Below, in pieces: positions 27,209-36,414 of a stretch of 64,000 nucleotides of DNA (position 1 is its first letter; every line of letters begins with the position of its first letter). The notes under the pieces were generated by a model. The model saw only the letters and a program-made list of their open reading frames with translations. It did no database searches and was not told the DNA's origin. The DNA is from Aquimarina sp. TRL1 (GTDB taxonomy: Bacteria; Bacteroidota; Bacteroidia; Flavobacteriales; Flavobacteriaceae), in assembly GCF_013365535.1 (NCBI RefSeq), contig NZ_CP053590.1, positions 1,292,501 to 1,356,500 on the forward strand, read 5' to 3'. Both the position numbers and the translations under genes were made by a program.

Positions 27209-28453
27209 TTGAAACACTGTATCATTATAGGAGGAGGAATTATAGGGTTGTGTAGTGCTTATTACTTGCATAAAGAAGGACATCAGGTAACCATTATTGA
27301 TCAATCATCAGCTACTACCGGAGCGTCATATGTCAATGCCGGATATCTTACCCCCAGCCACATTATCCCATTGGCAGCTCCTGGAGTAATGAAAAAAGGA
27401 ATTAAATGGATGTTTAATCCTACCAGTCCTCTATTTATCAAACCCAGGATGCAAAAAGATTTCATACAATGGGCTTGGGCTTTTAATAAGTCCTGCACAC
27501 AAAAAAATGTCTCCAAAAACGTCACAGCCATTAAAGACATCAACCTCTTTAGCAGCGAATTATACTCTGACATAAAAGCAGATGAACAGTTTAATTTTCA
27601 TCTGGAAAAAAAAGGGTTACTCATGCTTTGTCAAACAGAAAAGGTTCTGGAAGAGGAAACACGTATGGCAGCTATTGCGAGGGAAGAAGGGCTTCCGGTA
27701 ACATCACTGTCACTTGAAGAGATAAAGAACATCGAACCCGAAATATCAATTGCTGCACTAGGTGCATTGTTATATCGATGCGATGGACATACAACACCAC
27801 AAACATTTATGGAAGAGATGAGAACCTACCTAACCAATGTAGGAGTCGATTTTCTATTGAATGAAAAAGTTACTGATATCATTACTAATAAAGAGTCTAT
27901 CTCTTCTGTAGTCACTTCCCGACAATCCTACAAAGCAGATGAATATGTATTAGCAGCAGGATCCTGGTCTCACCTGCTGAGTAAGAAACTGGGATTAAAA
28001 ATTTTGTTGGAAGGAGGCAAAGGATATTCTATTAACTCGACAAGAAATCTAGGAATAAACATGCCTGCTATTTTATGCGAGGCAAAGGTCGCTGTGACCC
28101 CTATGCAAGGGTTTACTCGTTTTGCAGGTACTATGGAGATCGCAGGAATTAATCACGATATTAATCCAATACGGGTACAGACTATTGCTAATGCTGCCAA
28201 TAGGTACTATCCGGAGATTCAGCTAATGCCAGAAGAAACTGCCAAAGCTTCTTGTGGACTACGCCCTGTTTCCCCTGACGGTATGGCCTACATAGGAAAA
28301 TCCGAAAAGTGTTCAAATCTGACTATCGCCACAGGGCATGCAATGATGGGATGGAGTATGGGACCTGCAACCGGAAAACTTGTATCTGAGATTATTTCCG
28401 GTCAAAAAACATCTTTGGATCTGTCTGTTTATCATCCAGATCGCTCTTTTTGA
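27209..28453 (+). CDS. FAD-dependent D-hydroxyproline oxidoreductase (DadA-like)
   Basis: A 414-residue D-amino-acid dehydrogenase-type flavoprotein. The dinucleotide-binding GGGIIG motif at residues 8-13 sits on the N-terminal strand CIIIGGGIIGL, and the C-terminal FAD block is GLRPVSPDGMAYIGK with GHAMMGWSMGPATGKL. In context it should oxidise cis-4-hydroxy-D-proline to pyrroline-4-hydroxy-2-carboxylate. The start is TTG 27209: no ATG precedes the Rossmann motif, so this non-ATG start is effectively certain. It is 19 bp after the epimerase. Confidence 0.88.
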   Translation: MKHCIIIGGGIIGLCSAYYLHKEGHQVTIIDQSSATTGASYVNAGYLTPSHIIPLAAPGVMKKGIKWMFNPTSPLFIKPRMQKDFIQWAWAFNKSCTQKNVSKNVTAIKDINLFSSELYSDIKADEQFNFHLEKKGLLMLCQTEKVLEEETRMAAIAREEGLPVTSLSLEEIKNIEPEISIAALGALLYRCDGHTTPQTFMEEMRTYLTNVGVDFLLNEKVTDIITNKESISSVVTSRQSYKADEYVLAAGSWSHLLSKKLGLKILLEGGKGYSINSTRNLGINMPAILCEAKVAVTPMQGFTRFAGTMEIAGINHDINPIRVQTIANAANRYYPEIQLMPEETAKASCGLRPVSPDGMAYIGKSEKCSNLTIATGHAMMGWSMGPATGKLVSEIISGQKTSLDLSVYHPDRSF

Positions 28454-28496
28454 AAAAATCAATAAAACAAAAACAAATTCTTTTTAGTATACCATT

Positions 28497-29723
28497 ATGA
28501 ATGCATTAGGAATCGGTGGATCTACCATAGAAATTGAATTAAATGCCATACAACCAAGCGCACATCTTGTCCCCTCTATCCAGAAAGAAGAGTTCCAGGA
28601 TAGAATACAGAAGGCTTGCCTCCTTATGAAAAAGCATCAGGTTCCCGTCCTTTATCTACACGCAGGAACCAATCTGTATTACTTTACAGGTATGCGATGG
28701 TCCCCTAGTGAACGATTAATGGGAGCATTTTTATTCCCTGATGGAAGTCTCCATTATATAGGTCCTCGCTTCGAAAAAGGAACAATTATGGATTTCATGA
28801 TGATTCGGGGAACTGTGCATTGCTGGGAAGAACATGAAAATCCATATGAATTATCATTGAAAATCTTGCAAAAAAAAGGATACTCCGAAGGAAAAATCGC
28901 TATGGATGAAACAACTCCCTTTTTTGTCATTGATGGATTTATTCAATTACAGTCCTCTTATCAACTTATGAGTGCCAAAGTGATTACCGCAGGATGCAGA
29001 ATGACAAAATCCCCTGCTGAGATTGCTATTATACAGGCAGCTATGGACATCACTATGAAAGTTCAGAAAGCTGCTGCAAGTATATTAAAACCAGGGATCA
29101 GTAGTCAGGAAGTTACAGACTTCATTAATGAAGCACACAAACGATATGGCATTGCTTCCGGTTCTTATTTTTGCATTGTTCTATTCGGGGTAGATTCTTC
29201 TTTTCCGCATGGGGTAAAAGCTCCTAAAAATCTGGAAGAAAACGATACTGTTCTGATCGACACCGGTTGTATTTTGAATAACTACATTTCAGATATTACA
29301 CGAACTTATGTCTATGGAACTATTAGTGATGAACAACGAAAAATATGGAATCTGGAAAAAGAAGCACAATTGGTCGCTTTTCATGCAGCACAATTAGGGC
29401 ATCCCTGTTCTCATATCGATATTGCTGTGAGAAAGCATCTCGAGAAAAACAAACTAGGACCTGACTACAAATTACCTGGATTACCACACCGAACCGGGCA
29501 TGGCATTGGTTTGGATATACACGAATGGCCATATATTGCTAGACATGAAGACAGCATATTAACACCTGGAATGTGTTTTAGTAATGAACCTATGATTTGT
29601 GTTCCTTACAAATTTGGTGTTCGCTTAGAAGATCATATATACATGACTGAAGACGGTCCTAAATGGTTTACTAAACCTGCACATTCTATTGATGATCCCT
29701 TTGGGCTAGCATTGCAGGAATAG
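28497..29723 (+). CDS. M24 family aminopeptidase, Xaa-Pro type
   Basis: A 408-residue creatinase/prolidase-fold protein. The N-terminal domain (YYFTGMRWSPSERLMG) is followed by a pita-bread catalytic domain with five metal ligands: Asp in DTGCILNNYISDITRTYV (two), His in HRTGHGIGLDIHE, Glu in FSNEPMICV and Glu in GVRLEDHIYM. It lacks a signal peptide, so it is cytoplasmic. Xaa-Pro(Hyp) cleavage would release hydroxyproline from peptides for the enzymes encoded upstream. It is the last gene of the operon. Confidence 0.88.
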   Translation: MNALGIGGSTIEIELNAIQPSAHLVPSIQKEEFQDRIQKACLLMKKHQVPVLYLHAGTNLYYFTGMRWSPSERLMGAFLFPDGSLHYIGPRFEKGTIMDFMMIRGTVHCWEEHENPYELSLKILQKKGYSEGKIAMDETTPFFVIDGFIQLQSSYQLMSAKVITAGCRMTKSPAEIAIIQAAMDITMKVQKAAASILKPGISSQEVTDFINEAHKRYGIASGSYFCIVLFGVDSSFPHGVKAPKNLEENDTVLIDTGCILNNYISDITRTYVYGTISDEQRKIWNLEKEAQLVAFHAAQLGHPCSHIDIAVRKHLEKNKLGPDYKLPGLPHRTGHGIGLDIHEWPYIARHEDSILTPGMCFSNEPMICVPYKFGVRLEDHIYMTEDGPKWFTKPAHSIDDPFGLALQE

Positions 29724-29848
29724 TCAACTTTCTTACATAAAGTTAATTTTAGACCTAACCCAGAAAAATTTTAATTTCTAATATCGATTAAAACATTCTT
29801 TTTTTAAAAGAAAAAGAGGAGCTTCTTTCTGCTCATAAACCAACATAA

Positions 29849-30949
29849 CTATAAAATTCCTGTTTGCTTTTTATAAAAAGCATCCTGCTGTTTCTTCATC
29901 AGGTCTCTTGTTATTTTTTTCTTATATGCATAGAGTTCTTCTTCTTCCGCAATATCCTGATACACTTTATCATTAATTGTATGATCCGTCGCTACCAAAA
30001 CAGTACGTTGGTTTTTCTTCTGATCCACCCATGATTTCACTTCCTGTTCCCTATCTTCTATTCGATAGTCGTATTCCCCACGGGCACTAATCAATTTTGC
30101 AAAAATAGGAGCAGTTTCTATAGCTAAAAAGAGTAAAAAAATAAAAAACGAAGGGAACCAAGGAAGTTTCCCTAATGCTTCAATACGAGCCATAAGCCCG
30201 TCAAAATTATCAATAACCGGTTGAGAAGCAGCAACTACTTCCTGATATTCTACTGCCAATGCTTCTTTTTTTTCTTCCAGTGTTTTTATCCTGGCTGCTG
30301 TGGTTGTTTTCAGTTCTTTCAACGCCGCAAGAGCAGCATCATGTTTTTCTCTTTTTTCTTTATAAACCGGTCCTTTGCCTATCTTTTTAGTCCCTTTTCT
30401 TCCTTCAGCTTCTGCAATATAAGTATCATATAATGCATTGACTGCTGCTTCTTTGGTTTCTACAGTTGTCGTTAATGCTTTTATTTCTTCATTCAACGCT
30501 TCTACCTGAGGGGTATATTGAGTTTGTATCTGTTCTTTATTTGATAAGGTATAGTCATTTTTTTGCTCTAACAATACTCTGTCAATTTCCTTTTCAAATA
30601 TTTTTAATTCTAATGGTTTGGAAATAACAATTGCAATAATAACAGCTAAAATAAGCCTGGGAACAGCTTGTAAAAACTCTCGTATAAACCGGTCTTTTTT
30701 CTTAATAGTAGATACGATAAATCGATCTAGATTAAAAATAAGTAACCCCCAAATTAATCCAAAAAAGATTGCTGTAAGGTATGTATCAAATACAGTATAT
30801 AGTGCATAGGCTGCTGCTATAAATGCCATGACTGCGGTAAAGAAAACTGTGGCTCCAATCCCGACATATTTGTTTTGCTCTCCGTGAGAACACTCTGATA
30901 ATATTTTTTCGTCTGCGCCAGCGCATAAAATAAAAAATCGTTTTAGCAT
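29849..30949 (-). CDS. DUF4407 membrane protein
   Basis: A 366-residue protein with the DUF4407 layout: a short N-terminal ILCAGADE motif, two adjacent transmembrane pairs (about residues 33-75 and 90-112), a long charged coiled-coil region (about 130-245), then a C-terminal membrane segment (WFPSFFIFLLFLAIETAPIFAKL) with a cytoplasmic tail. The NLDRFIVS and ETAPIFAKL blocks are diagnostic. The function is unknown. It is monocistronic and downstream of the hydroxyproline operon in convergent orientation. Confidence 0.85.
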   Translation of the reverse strand: MLKRFFILCAGADEKILSECSHGEQNKYVGIGATVFFTAVMAFIAAAYALYTVFDTYLTAIFFGLIWGLLIFNLDRFIVSTIKKKDRFIREFLQAVPRLILAVIIAIVISKPLELKIFEKEIDRVLLEQKNDYTLSNKEQIQTQYTPQVEALNEEIKALTTTVETKEAAVNALYDTYIAEAEGRKGTKKIGKGPVYKEKREKHDAALAALKELKTTTAARIKTLEEKKEALAVEYQEVVAASQPVIDNFDGLMARIEALGKLPWFPSFFIFLLFLAIETAPIFAKLISARGEYDYRIEDREQEVKSWVDQKKNQRTVLVATDHTINDKVYQDIAEEEELYAYKKKITRDLMKKQQDAFYKKQTGIL

Positions 30950-31214
30950 GATTGAGGTTTTTTGATTGAATGTATATATAGAACGTTGATTGTAAGTAAA
31001 ATGTTACACATTGTTTATAACTCTATACTGTTCTTCTTGTTCTATGTATATAAATAGTATCTATATTTCTTTAGAGAGGATATCTTTTCTCACTTTCTTA
31101 TATTTTTTTAAAAACCGATTCTACATTCAATCCACCTATCAACTACAAATATGATTGTTTCTATTATGGAAAAAACAAATATCATAAAACCGATATCTGA
31201 GCTTGTAAAACGCA
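30950..31214. other. Intergenic region upstream of the DUF4407 gene
   Basis: About 265 bp of AT-rich DNA that should carry the DUF4407 promoter. No consensus -7 element or gene was recognised. Confidence 0.4.
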
Positions 31215-31244
31215 AAAAAGTGTTTGAGTATTCAAACACTTTTT
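31215..31244 (-). terminator. Terminator of the BlaI-M56 operon
   Basis: AAAAAGTGTTTGA and TCAAACACTTTTT form a perfect stem around GTAT. The A/T-flanked symmetry makes it bidirectional; it lies 33 bp past the M56 stop. Confidence 0.85.
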
Positions 31245-31276
31245 ATACCGCATTGGTTATTCTATAATTCTATTGA

Positions 31277-32620
31277 TTAGATTTTTGGTGGAGGGGGTGG
31301 AGGAGGAATATTTGGAAACGCCTCTGATTTCTCCTTTTGCTCCTTCGTCATTGCATTATATATCATCTTCATATAATTTGTTTCTTTCTCCTTTAAGATT
31401 ATTCTTTGTCTCTCTTCAATCCTTTTATTAATTTTCTTTGCCCATCTATTAAAGCTACTCACCATCTTTGCAGTAACTTCTCCTTTTCGAACAAGTGGTG
31501 GCGGAGGTGGAGGGGGAACATCAGGAAAAGGAACTGCTTGTCTCTTTTGTTCTTCGCTCATTTGTCCATAAATTCTTCGCATTTCTTTCAACTCCTCTGA
31601 CTTTATAATCACTCGTCTTCCTTTTTCCTGTGCTTTTCTGATATTTTCTGCCCATTTGTTATAACGAGCAATCATTTCTGCTGTCACGCCTTGCAACTCT
31701 TCAGAATGGAGTGTTTTTTTCCCCTGTTTTACTACTGGAGCAAAAGGGTCAGAAGCAATGGTCTCCTGATAATTAAACAATGTCATACTAATCCCCATAA
31801 TTGGAATCATCATTAGCAGCCGTAAGACCGCTCTTCTTTTTGAAAATGAAGTTTTCATCATTTGTAATCGTTTTTTTGTTAATGAATAATTGATTTCGCT
31901 CATTATCGCAGTGTGATTAAAACTGATCGGATAGTTAATGAGCAATTGTTGATATTCCTGTACAGATGTCTGTCGGTCAATGACAGCCTGATCTGCCAGA
32001 AATTCATGATTTAGTTTCATCGCTCTTTTGACCCAAAACCATAATGGATTGAACCAAAAAATAACTTGAAACATTTCTACAAACAGAATATCTACGGTAT
32101 GTCGTTGTCTTACATGAGTTTCTTCATGAAGTATAATTTCTTTTGGAATTTCCTGATTTACATAGGCTTCTTTCGAAAAAAAGACGTATCTCAAAAAGGT
32201 AAAAGGAAGGATCTTTCTGTCCACTAATACGCTAATAAAAGTGCTATCATTCCTTTTTTCACTATGCCGGATTTGTTGTTGTAAGTGCCATAAATTTCGA
32301 ATACACCGAGTTCCAAATATCAATACTCCTACAATATATATACTCCAAATCAATAGCCTAACTAATTCCTCTGTTCCTTCCTGATATCCTTCTTCTTCTA
32401 CTTTGGTTTCTCCAACAGGAGTCTCCTGAATTAATTGAGTCGTTTCCACATCTGATACGGTATATGATATGGTAATTAACGGAATAATATATGCTATAAA
32501 AATAGTAACGAGTAAATACCAACGCTTGTATCTATGTATTTTTTCCTTTTCCAGAAATAACATATAAAACCCCCAAAAGAGTAACAAGCATAGAGTTGAT
32601 TTTAAAACATATAGTATCAT
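31277..32620 (-). CDS. M56 family metallopeptidase sensor (BlaR1-like) with duplicated C-terminal module
   Basis: A 447-residue membrane protein: four transmembrane segments, of which two precede the zinc site HEETH (H165, E166, H169), with one distal to it near residues 185-200 and one near 266-283. This is the BlaR1/MecR1-type sensor fold but without a penicillin-binding sensor domain. The periplasmic tail instead has two copies of a ~65-residue unit (311-375 and 380-445), each starting VTA.M...(Y/F)N.WA..I and ending in a run of seven prolines. Its ligand is unknown. It overlaps blaI-like by four bases, so the two are translationally coupled. Confidence 0.88.
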   Translation of the reverse strand: MILYVLKSTLCLLLFWGFYMLFLEKEKIHRYKRWYLLVTIFIAYIIPLITISYTVSDVETTQLIQETPVGETKVEEEGYQEGTEELVRLLIWSIYIVGVLIFGTRCIRNLWHLQQQIRHSEKRNDSTFISVLVDRKILPFTFLRYVFFSKEAYVNQEIPKEIILHEETHVRQRHTVDILFVEMFQVIFWFNPLWFWVKRAMKLNHEFLADQAVIDRQTSVQEYQQLLINYPISFNHTAIMSEINYSLTKKRLQMMKTSFSKRRAVLRLLMMIPIMGISMTLFNYQETIASDPFAPVVKQGKKTLHSEELQGVTAEMIARYNKWAENIRKAQEKGRRVIIKSEELKEMRRIYGQMSEEQKRQAVPFPDVPPPPPPPLVRKGEVTAKMVSSFNRWAKKINKRIEERQRIILKEKETNYMKMIYNAMTKEQKEKSEAFPNIPPPPPPPKI

Positions 32621-32988
32621 TTCTTCTTTTTTTCGATTTCTTGATCTACAATTTTTCGCAATTCTTCTAATTCGGCAGTGGATAAATTTGTCTCCGAGGT
32701 AAAGAAAGAAGCGAATTGGGAAGCTGAATTATTAAAAAAATTCTTGATCAAACTATTCACATGTGTAGAGAAGTAGGTTGTTTTTTCAACCAGGGGGTAA
32801 TATTCTCTTGATTTTCCATATAAAGTATATGCTACAAAACCTTTATCAGCCATCCTCTTTAGCAAAGTAGCTACTGTAGTCGTTGCTGGTTTAGGCTCTG
32901 GATATTCTTCTAATAAATCTTTCATAAAAGCTTTCTCTAACTTCCATAAATATTTCATCAATTGTTCTTCTGTTTTTGACAACTTCAT
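32617..32988 (-). CDS. BlaI/MecI/CopY family repressor
   Basis: A 123-residue winged-helix repressor (KLSKTEEQLMKYLWKLEKAFMKDLLEEYPE, then TTTVATLLKRMADKGFVAY). Members are cleaved or released on signalling by an M56 sensor, here encoded directly downstream and overlapping. The promoter region at 33012-33045 has a dyad CTACA-AA-TGTAG overlapping a perfect promoter, arguing for autorepression. Regulated genes beyond the operon are unknown; no beta-lactamase is nearby. Confidence 0.9.
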   Translation of the reverse strand: MKLSKTEEQLMKYLWKLEKAFMKDLLEEYPEPKPATTTVATLLKRMADKGFVAYTLYGKSREYYPLVEKTTYFSTHVNSLIKNFFNNSASQFASFFTSETNLSTAELEELRKIVDQEIEKKKK

Positions 32989-33011
32989 GCTCTACATTAT
33001 TAGAATTAACT

Positions 33012-33045
33012 CTACAAATGTAGAACAAAAATAATACTTTACAAA
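33012..33045 (-). promoter_or_regulatory. Promoter overlapped by a BlaI-type operator
   Basis: On the minus strand TTTG (33045-33042), a 19-bp spacer and TACATTTG (33022-33015) form a perfect promoter. The same bases contain CTACAAATGTAG (33012-33023), a perfect inverted repeat of the TACA/TGTA type bound by BlaI/MecI repressors. A further CTACA half-site lies at about 32992. Confidence 0.75.
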
Positions 33046-33082
33046 AAAATAGCCCACTTTTAAGAAAGGCGGGCTACTTTTA
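33046..33082 (-). terminator. Hairpin terminator after the metalloprotease gene
   Basis: On the minus strand, TAGCCCGCC with a pairing GTGGGCTA is followed by a run of seven T, 25 bp after the metalloprotease stop. Confidence 0.65.
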
Positions 33083-33107
33083 TATAAAAATTCAATTCGA
33101 AAAAAGA

Positions 33108-36100
33108 TTATTTTTTAACAATCATAAAAACTTCCGATCTGCTTTTCGAATGGATCTTAACTATATAATAGCCACTCGTTTTTGTTTTCTCTCCCAACAC
33201 AAATTTAGTTGGACTTGCTTTATAAAATTGTCTATTAATCTGTTTTCCATACATATCATACACACATATTTCTACGGGAGCTTTCTGTAACTTAGATAGA
33301 TCTATTGTTGCGTATTTTGTATAGGGATTAGGATATGCATGCATCTCTAACCCACAGCTTTCGTTTATTGCCGTATAATTCCTTCCTGTACGTATTGGCG
33401 CCCCTGCAATAGAATTATATGCATACTCTTTTATTGTATATGACAATCCATCAATTGCCACTGTGAGATAGAACCATCCATAATGTACCTCCCCATTGAT
33501 ACTAAAAGTAAACCCAACATATCCGGATTTGCCTTTCCAGGTATCATATGACGAAGAAGAGATCGTATAACTATGATTCTCAGGTGTAAAATTACTAGCC
33601 TTTCCTATATCGATACCTTCTCCCAGAAAGCTCACATAATTAGTCCCTGTTTCACATACAATATCTTTGTTATAAGTAACTAATGATAGTTCTCCTCCTG
33701 AAACCCAAGCCCCATAATCTCTGTTATCCCCTATTTCTATTCTAAAAAATTCCCAATTTGAAGTAGTATTCACCACAATATCATTAATATCTACGAAAAC
33801 AATATTTCCTGTAGTATTACAAGGTTCACAATACAACCCACCACAATCAATTCCTGTTTCATCTCCATTCTGAATACCATCTGTACATGTTGCTGTACTT
33901 GCCTCTACAACAATAACACTATAATCTTCGGCTTCATCTCCTCCTGTCGTATTGCATGGAGTAGGTGCATCCCACCAATGATACCGAATGCGTAACCTTG
34001 TCTTTCCCAACTTAGCGGTGGTAGGTACAATTACTTCTGCCAGTCCGATTCCTGCTCCTCTTGGCTTCATTAAGACCTCTTCTCCCGGATCTGTAAAATC
34101 TCCGTCCTGATTCCAGTCAATCCATCCTCCAACTACATTTGCTCCCCAATTAGGAGTACTATAATAAGGAGTTACTGTCAACCTTTCTGCCTCTCCCTGA
34201 ACAATCGTGGTTGCAATAGCTGTAAAATCAGAATATGTACTATTACCACTTGTATTATTAATCTCTCCAAAAGTAACATTACTGATATAATTAGTTCCTT
34301 GATTTCCTGCTATGCAATACGGTGTAGTAGAACATGGAGAACAAGACCCTCCACAATCAATTCCTGTTTCATCTCCATTTTGTATCCCATCATTACAAGA
34401 AGGAGTTGCGACATCTCTTACTTTACTTCCTGCTTTAATTCCCCCAAAGGGTTCCGTACTATACGCATAGTCTAATAAAGTATATGATGTGCCATCGGCA
34501 TTTACCCGTACCCGAAACCATCCATAGTTTGTTTTTCCTGAATATAACTCAAATTGAAACCCTATATACGCTGTTTTACCATCCCATTGGGTATAGTTAG
34601 CATTTCGAATGACATGTAAATCCGGATATGCTCCCCCATTCACCCAGTTATTTTTAGAGTCAATCATAGCACCAGAAACTAATGGTTCGGGATATAGACT
34701 TCCCGGAAGACAAATCAATGCTTTTGTATACGTTTCTAATTTTAAAGCATTATTCTCAAAAAAAGTTCCATAATTATTTGTTTCTGCCCCTTGTAAAACA
34801 AAATAAGTCCATGTAGTGCTTGCATTCGCAGTATAATCAGGATTATCCACATACACTACCTCGAAAGGATCATAGAACATGAAATCAAATGATACCTTGG
34901 CTGAATTCAAAATACTTACTCCTCCAGAAATAATCGCATCCTTCAGGGTGATATTTCCCTTCAGGTTATCAAGACTTGTATGTTTACTGGCTTTTCCGCT
35001 ATATCTGACTCGTAATTTTTGATTCGTGATTACAGAAATAGACGTAGTGATTCCCTGCGGAGCTATTGATGAAAAATGAGTCCCCTCTACAAGTGCTCCC
35101 GAAGATAATGAAAAACTCCCTCCTTGTATTTCAATATCATAATACACTTCTGCTAACGATCCATTATTAGACACTGCTTCTTCTACAGTATTATTAGAAG
35201 CAACCAACGATGCCCCTTTAAGATCCACTCCTGTTGCTATTAAATTCGCTGGTTGCCATAACGGTCTTCTCGATGGGTGCTCTAAAGCCGCTAACATTCT
35301 ATTTACTTGTCCGATCGTAAACATCTTAGCACAGCCAGATGCTGAATCATATCCCATGTAATTTTCATAGTTAATTAGATTTCCGCATTCACTGGCTCCT
35401 ATAGTACATCCCTTATCTCCAGAATTGGAATCCTCTGTTGGCGTATCACTAACATAATCCCCATTTGGGTCATTACACCCCCCTTCAAATGTATGGATCA
35501 GATTTAACCAATGTCCAAATTCATGAGTAAACACAGATGCAAATTCTTTATTTGTATTGCCGTGCAGATATTGTCCGTTATACACAACTCTAGCAATATT
35601 CTGATCCGACATACTAGTATTTGGATACCAGGCGACCCCTGAGTTATTAGAAGCTCCATCTCCATATAAGTCGCCAGTAATGTACACATTCATATACTTA
35701 TAGTTATCCCAACCATCTGCTGCCACAATCGGGCTGCCATAATTTCCCATTCCTGATGCTTCTGGATGTATAATTACTCCATTGGTACTTCCTCCATTAG
35801 GATCAATTTTTGCTAATGCAAATCGAATATTCAATGTGGATTTTCTTCCATCAAATACCGGATCTATACTATTGAAGTCATCATTAAGCCCATTAAAATC
35901 TTTATTTAATGCTTCTAAAGCTCCGTGAATTGTGTTATAATCTACTGTTTTCCCATGTTGTATTTTCCCATACACATGGACTACTACAGGAATGGTATAG
36001 GTCATGCCCCTTTTTTGGAGACCAATTCCTTCTTGCACAAGTCCCTTTGTTTTTTTATTAAAGGCATCATACTCTGATTGCGCAGTAGGATTTTGAGAAA

Positions 36101-36221
36101 AAGCTACTGCATTTACCTCACTTGACTTACATTTTCTAGCATCGACAGATGTCTGTTGTCCCAGACATATAATGGGTATATACAATACTAAAATTGTTAG
36201 TACAGCAATTCGAATTTTCAT
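33108..36221 (-). CDS. Secreted M43-type zinc metalloprotease with T9SS sorting domain
   Basis: A 1037-residue secreted protease. A signal peptide (1-21) and short propeptide precede a catalytic domain with the metzincin motif HEFGHWLNLIH (H233, E234, H237, H243) and an extended Cys-rich tail (GGCNDPNGDYVSDTP ... KGCTIGASECGNLINYENYMGYD), as in pappalysin/ulilysin-type M43 proteases. After this come two related beta modules (about 450-595 and 840-945), each followed or preceded by a Cys-rich CNDGIQNGDETGIDCGG linker, a GEVED-type domain (GWIDWNQDGDFTDPGEEVL) and a C-terminal type IX sorting domain (PNPYTKYATIDL ... GYYIVKI). Probably a cell-surface or extracellular protease. Confidence 0.88.
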   Translation of the reverse strand: MKIRIAVLTILVLYIPIICLGQQTSVDARKCKSSEVNAVAFSQNPTAQSEYDAFNKKTKGLVQEGIGLQKRGMTYTIPVVVHVYGKIQHGKTVDYNTIHGALEALNKDFNGLNDDFNSIDPVFDGRKSTLNIRFALAKIDPNGGSTNGVIIHPEASGMGNYGSPIVAADGWDNYKYMNVYITGDLYGDGASNNSGVAWYPNTSMSDQNIARVVYNGQYLHGNTNKEFASVFTHEFGHWLNLIHTFEGGCNDPNGDYVSDTPTEDSNSGDKGCTIGASECGNLINYENYMGYDSASGCAKMFTIGQVNRMLAALEHPSRRPLWQPANLIATGVDLKGASLVASNNTVEEAVSNNGSLAEVYYDIEIQGGSFSLSSGALVEGTHFSSIAPQGITTSISVITNQKLRVRYSGKASKHTSLDNLKGNITLKDAIISGGVSILNSAKVSFDFMFYDPFEVVYVDNPDYTANASTTWTYFVLQGAETNNYGTFFENNALKLETYTKALICLPGSLYPEPLVSGAMIDSKNNWVNGGAYPDLHVIRNANYTQWDGKTAYIGFQFELYSGKTNYGWFRVRVNADGTSYTLLDYAYSTEPFGGIKAGSKVRDVATPSCNDGIQNGDETGIDCGGSCSPCSTTPYCIAGNQGTNYISNVTFGEINNTSGNSTYSDFTAIATTIVQGEAERLTVTPYYSTPNWGANVVGGWIDWNQDGDFTDPGEEVLMKPRGAGIGLAEVIVPTTAKLGKTRLRIRYHWWDAPTPCNTTGGDEAEDYSVIVVEASTATCTDGIQNGDETGIDCGGLYCEPCNTTGNIVFVDINDIVVNTTSNWEFFRIEIGDNRDYGAWVSGGELSLVTYNKDIVCETGTNYVSFLGEGIDIGKASNFTPENHSYTISSSSYDTWKGKSGYVGFTFSINGEVHYGWFYLTVAIDGLSYTIKEYAYNSIAGAPIRTGRNYTAINESCGLEMHAYPNPYTKYATIDLSKLQKAPVEICVYDMYGKQINRQFYKASPTKFVLGEKTKTSGYYIVKIHSKSRSEVFMIVKK

Positions 36222-36364
36222 AATAAATTGAGTTTATGTTATTAGTTATTTCAAAGTAAATTCAAATCACAACAATCTGATAACTATATAATAACCAAAG
36301 TATATACTATTCTACCTCTCTTTATTCTAAAAAATACTTACGGCTGGTTTCTCTTACAAAACAA

Positions 36365-36393
36365 AAAAGCACCTTGATAATCAAGGTGCTTTT
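36365..36393 (-). terminator. Terminator of the M20 dipeptidase gene
   Basis: AAAAGCACCTTGA (36365-36377) pairs perfectly with TCAAGGTGCTTTT (36381-36393). It is symmetric and can serve both strands; it lies just past the dipeptidase stop. Confidence 0.8.
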
Positions 36394-36414
36394 CTACATT
36401 ATTTTATTACTTTA

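Noticed and set aside
32617..32988. BlaI/M56 pair as a beta-lactam resistance system
   Set aside because: No beta-lactamase or PBP gene is nearby and the sensor lacks a penicillin-binding domain.
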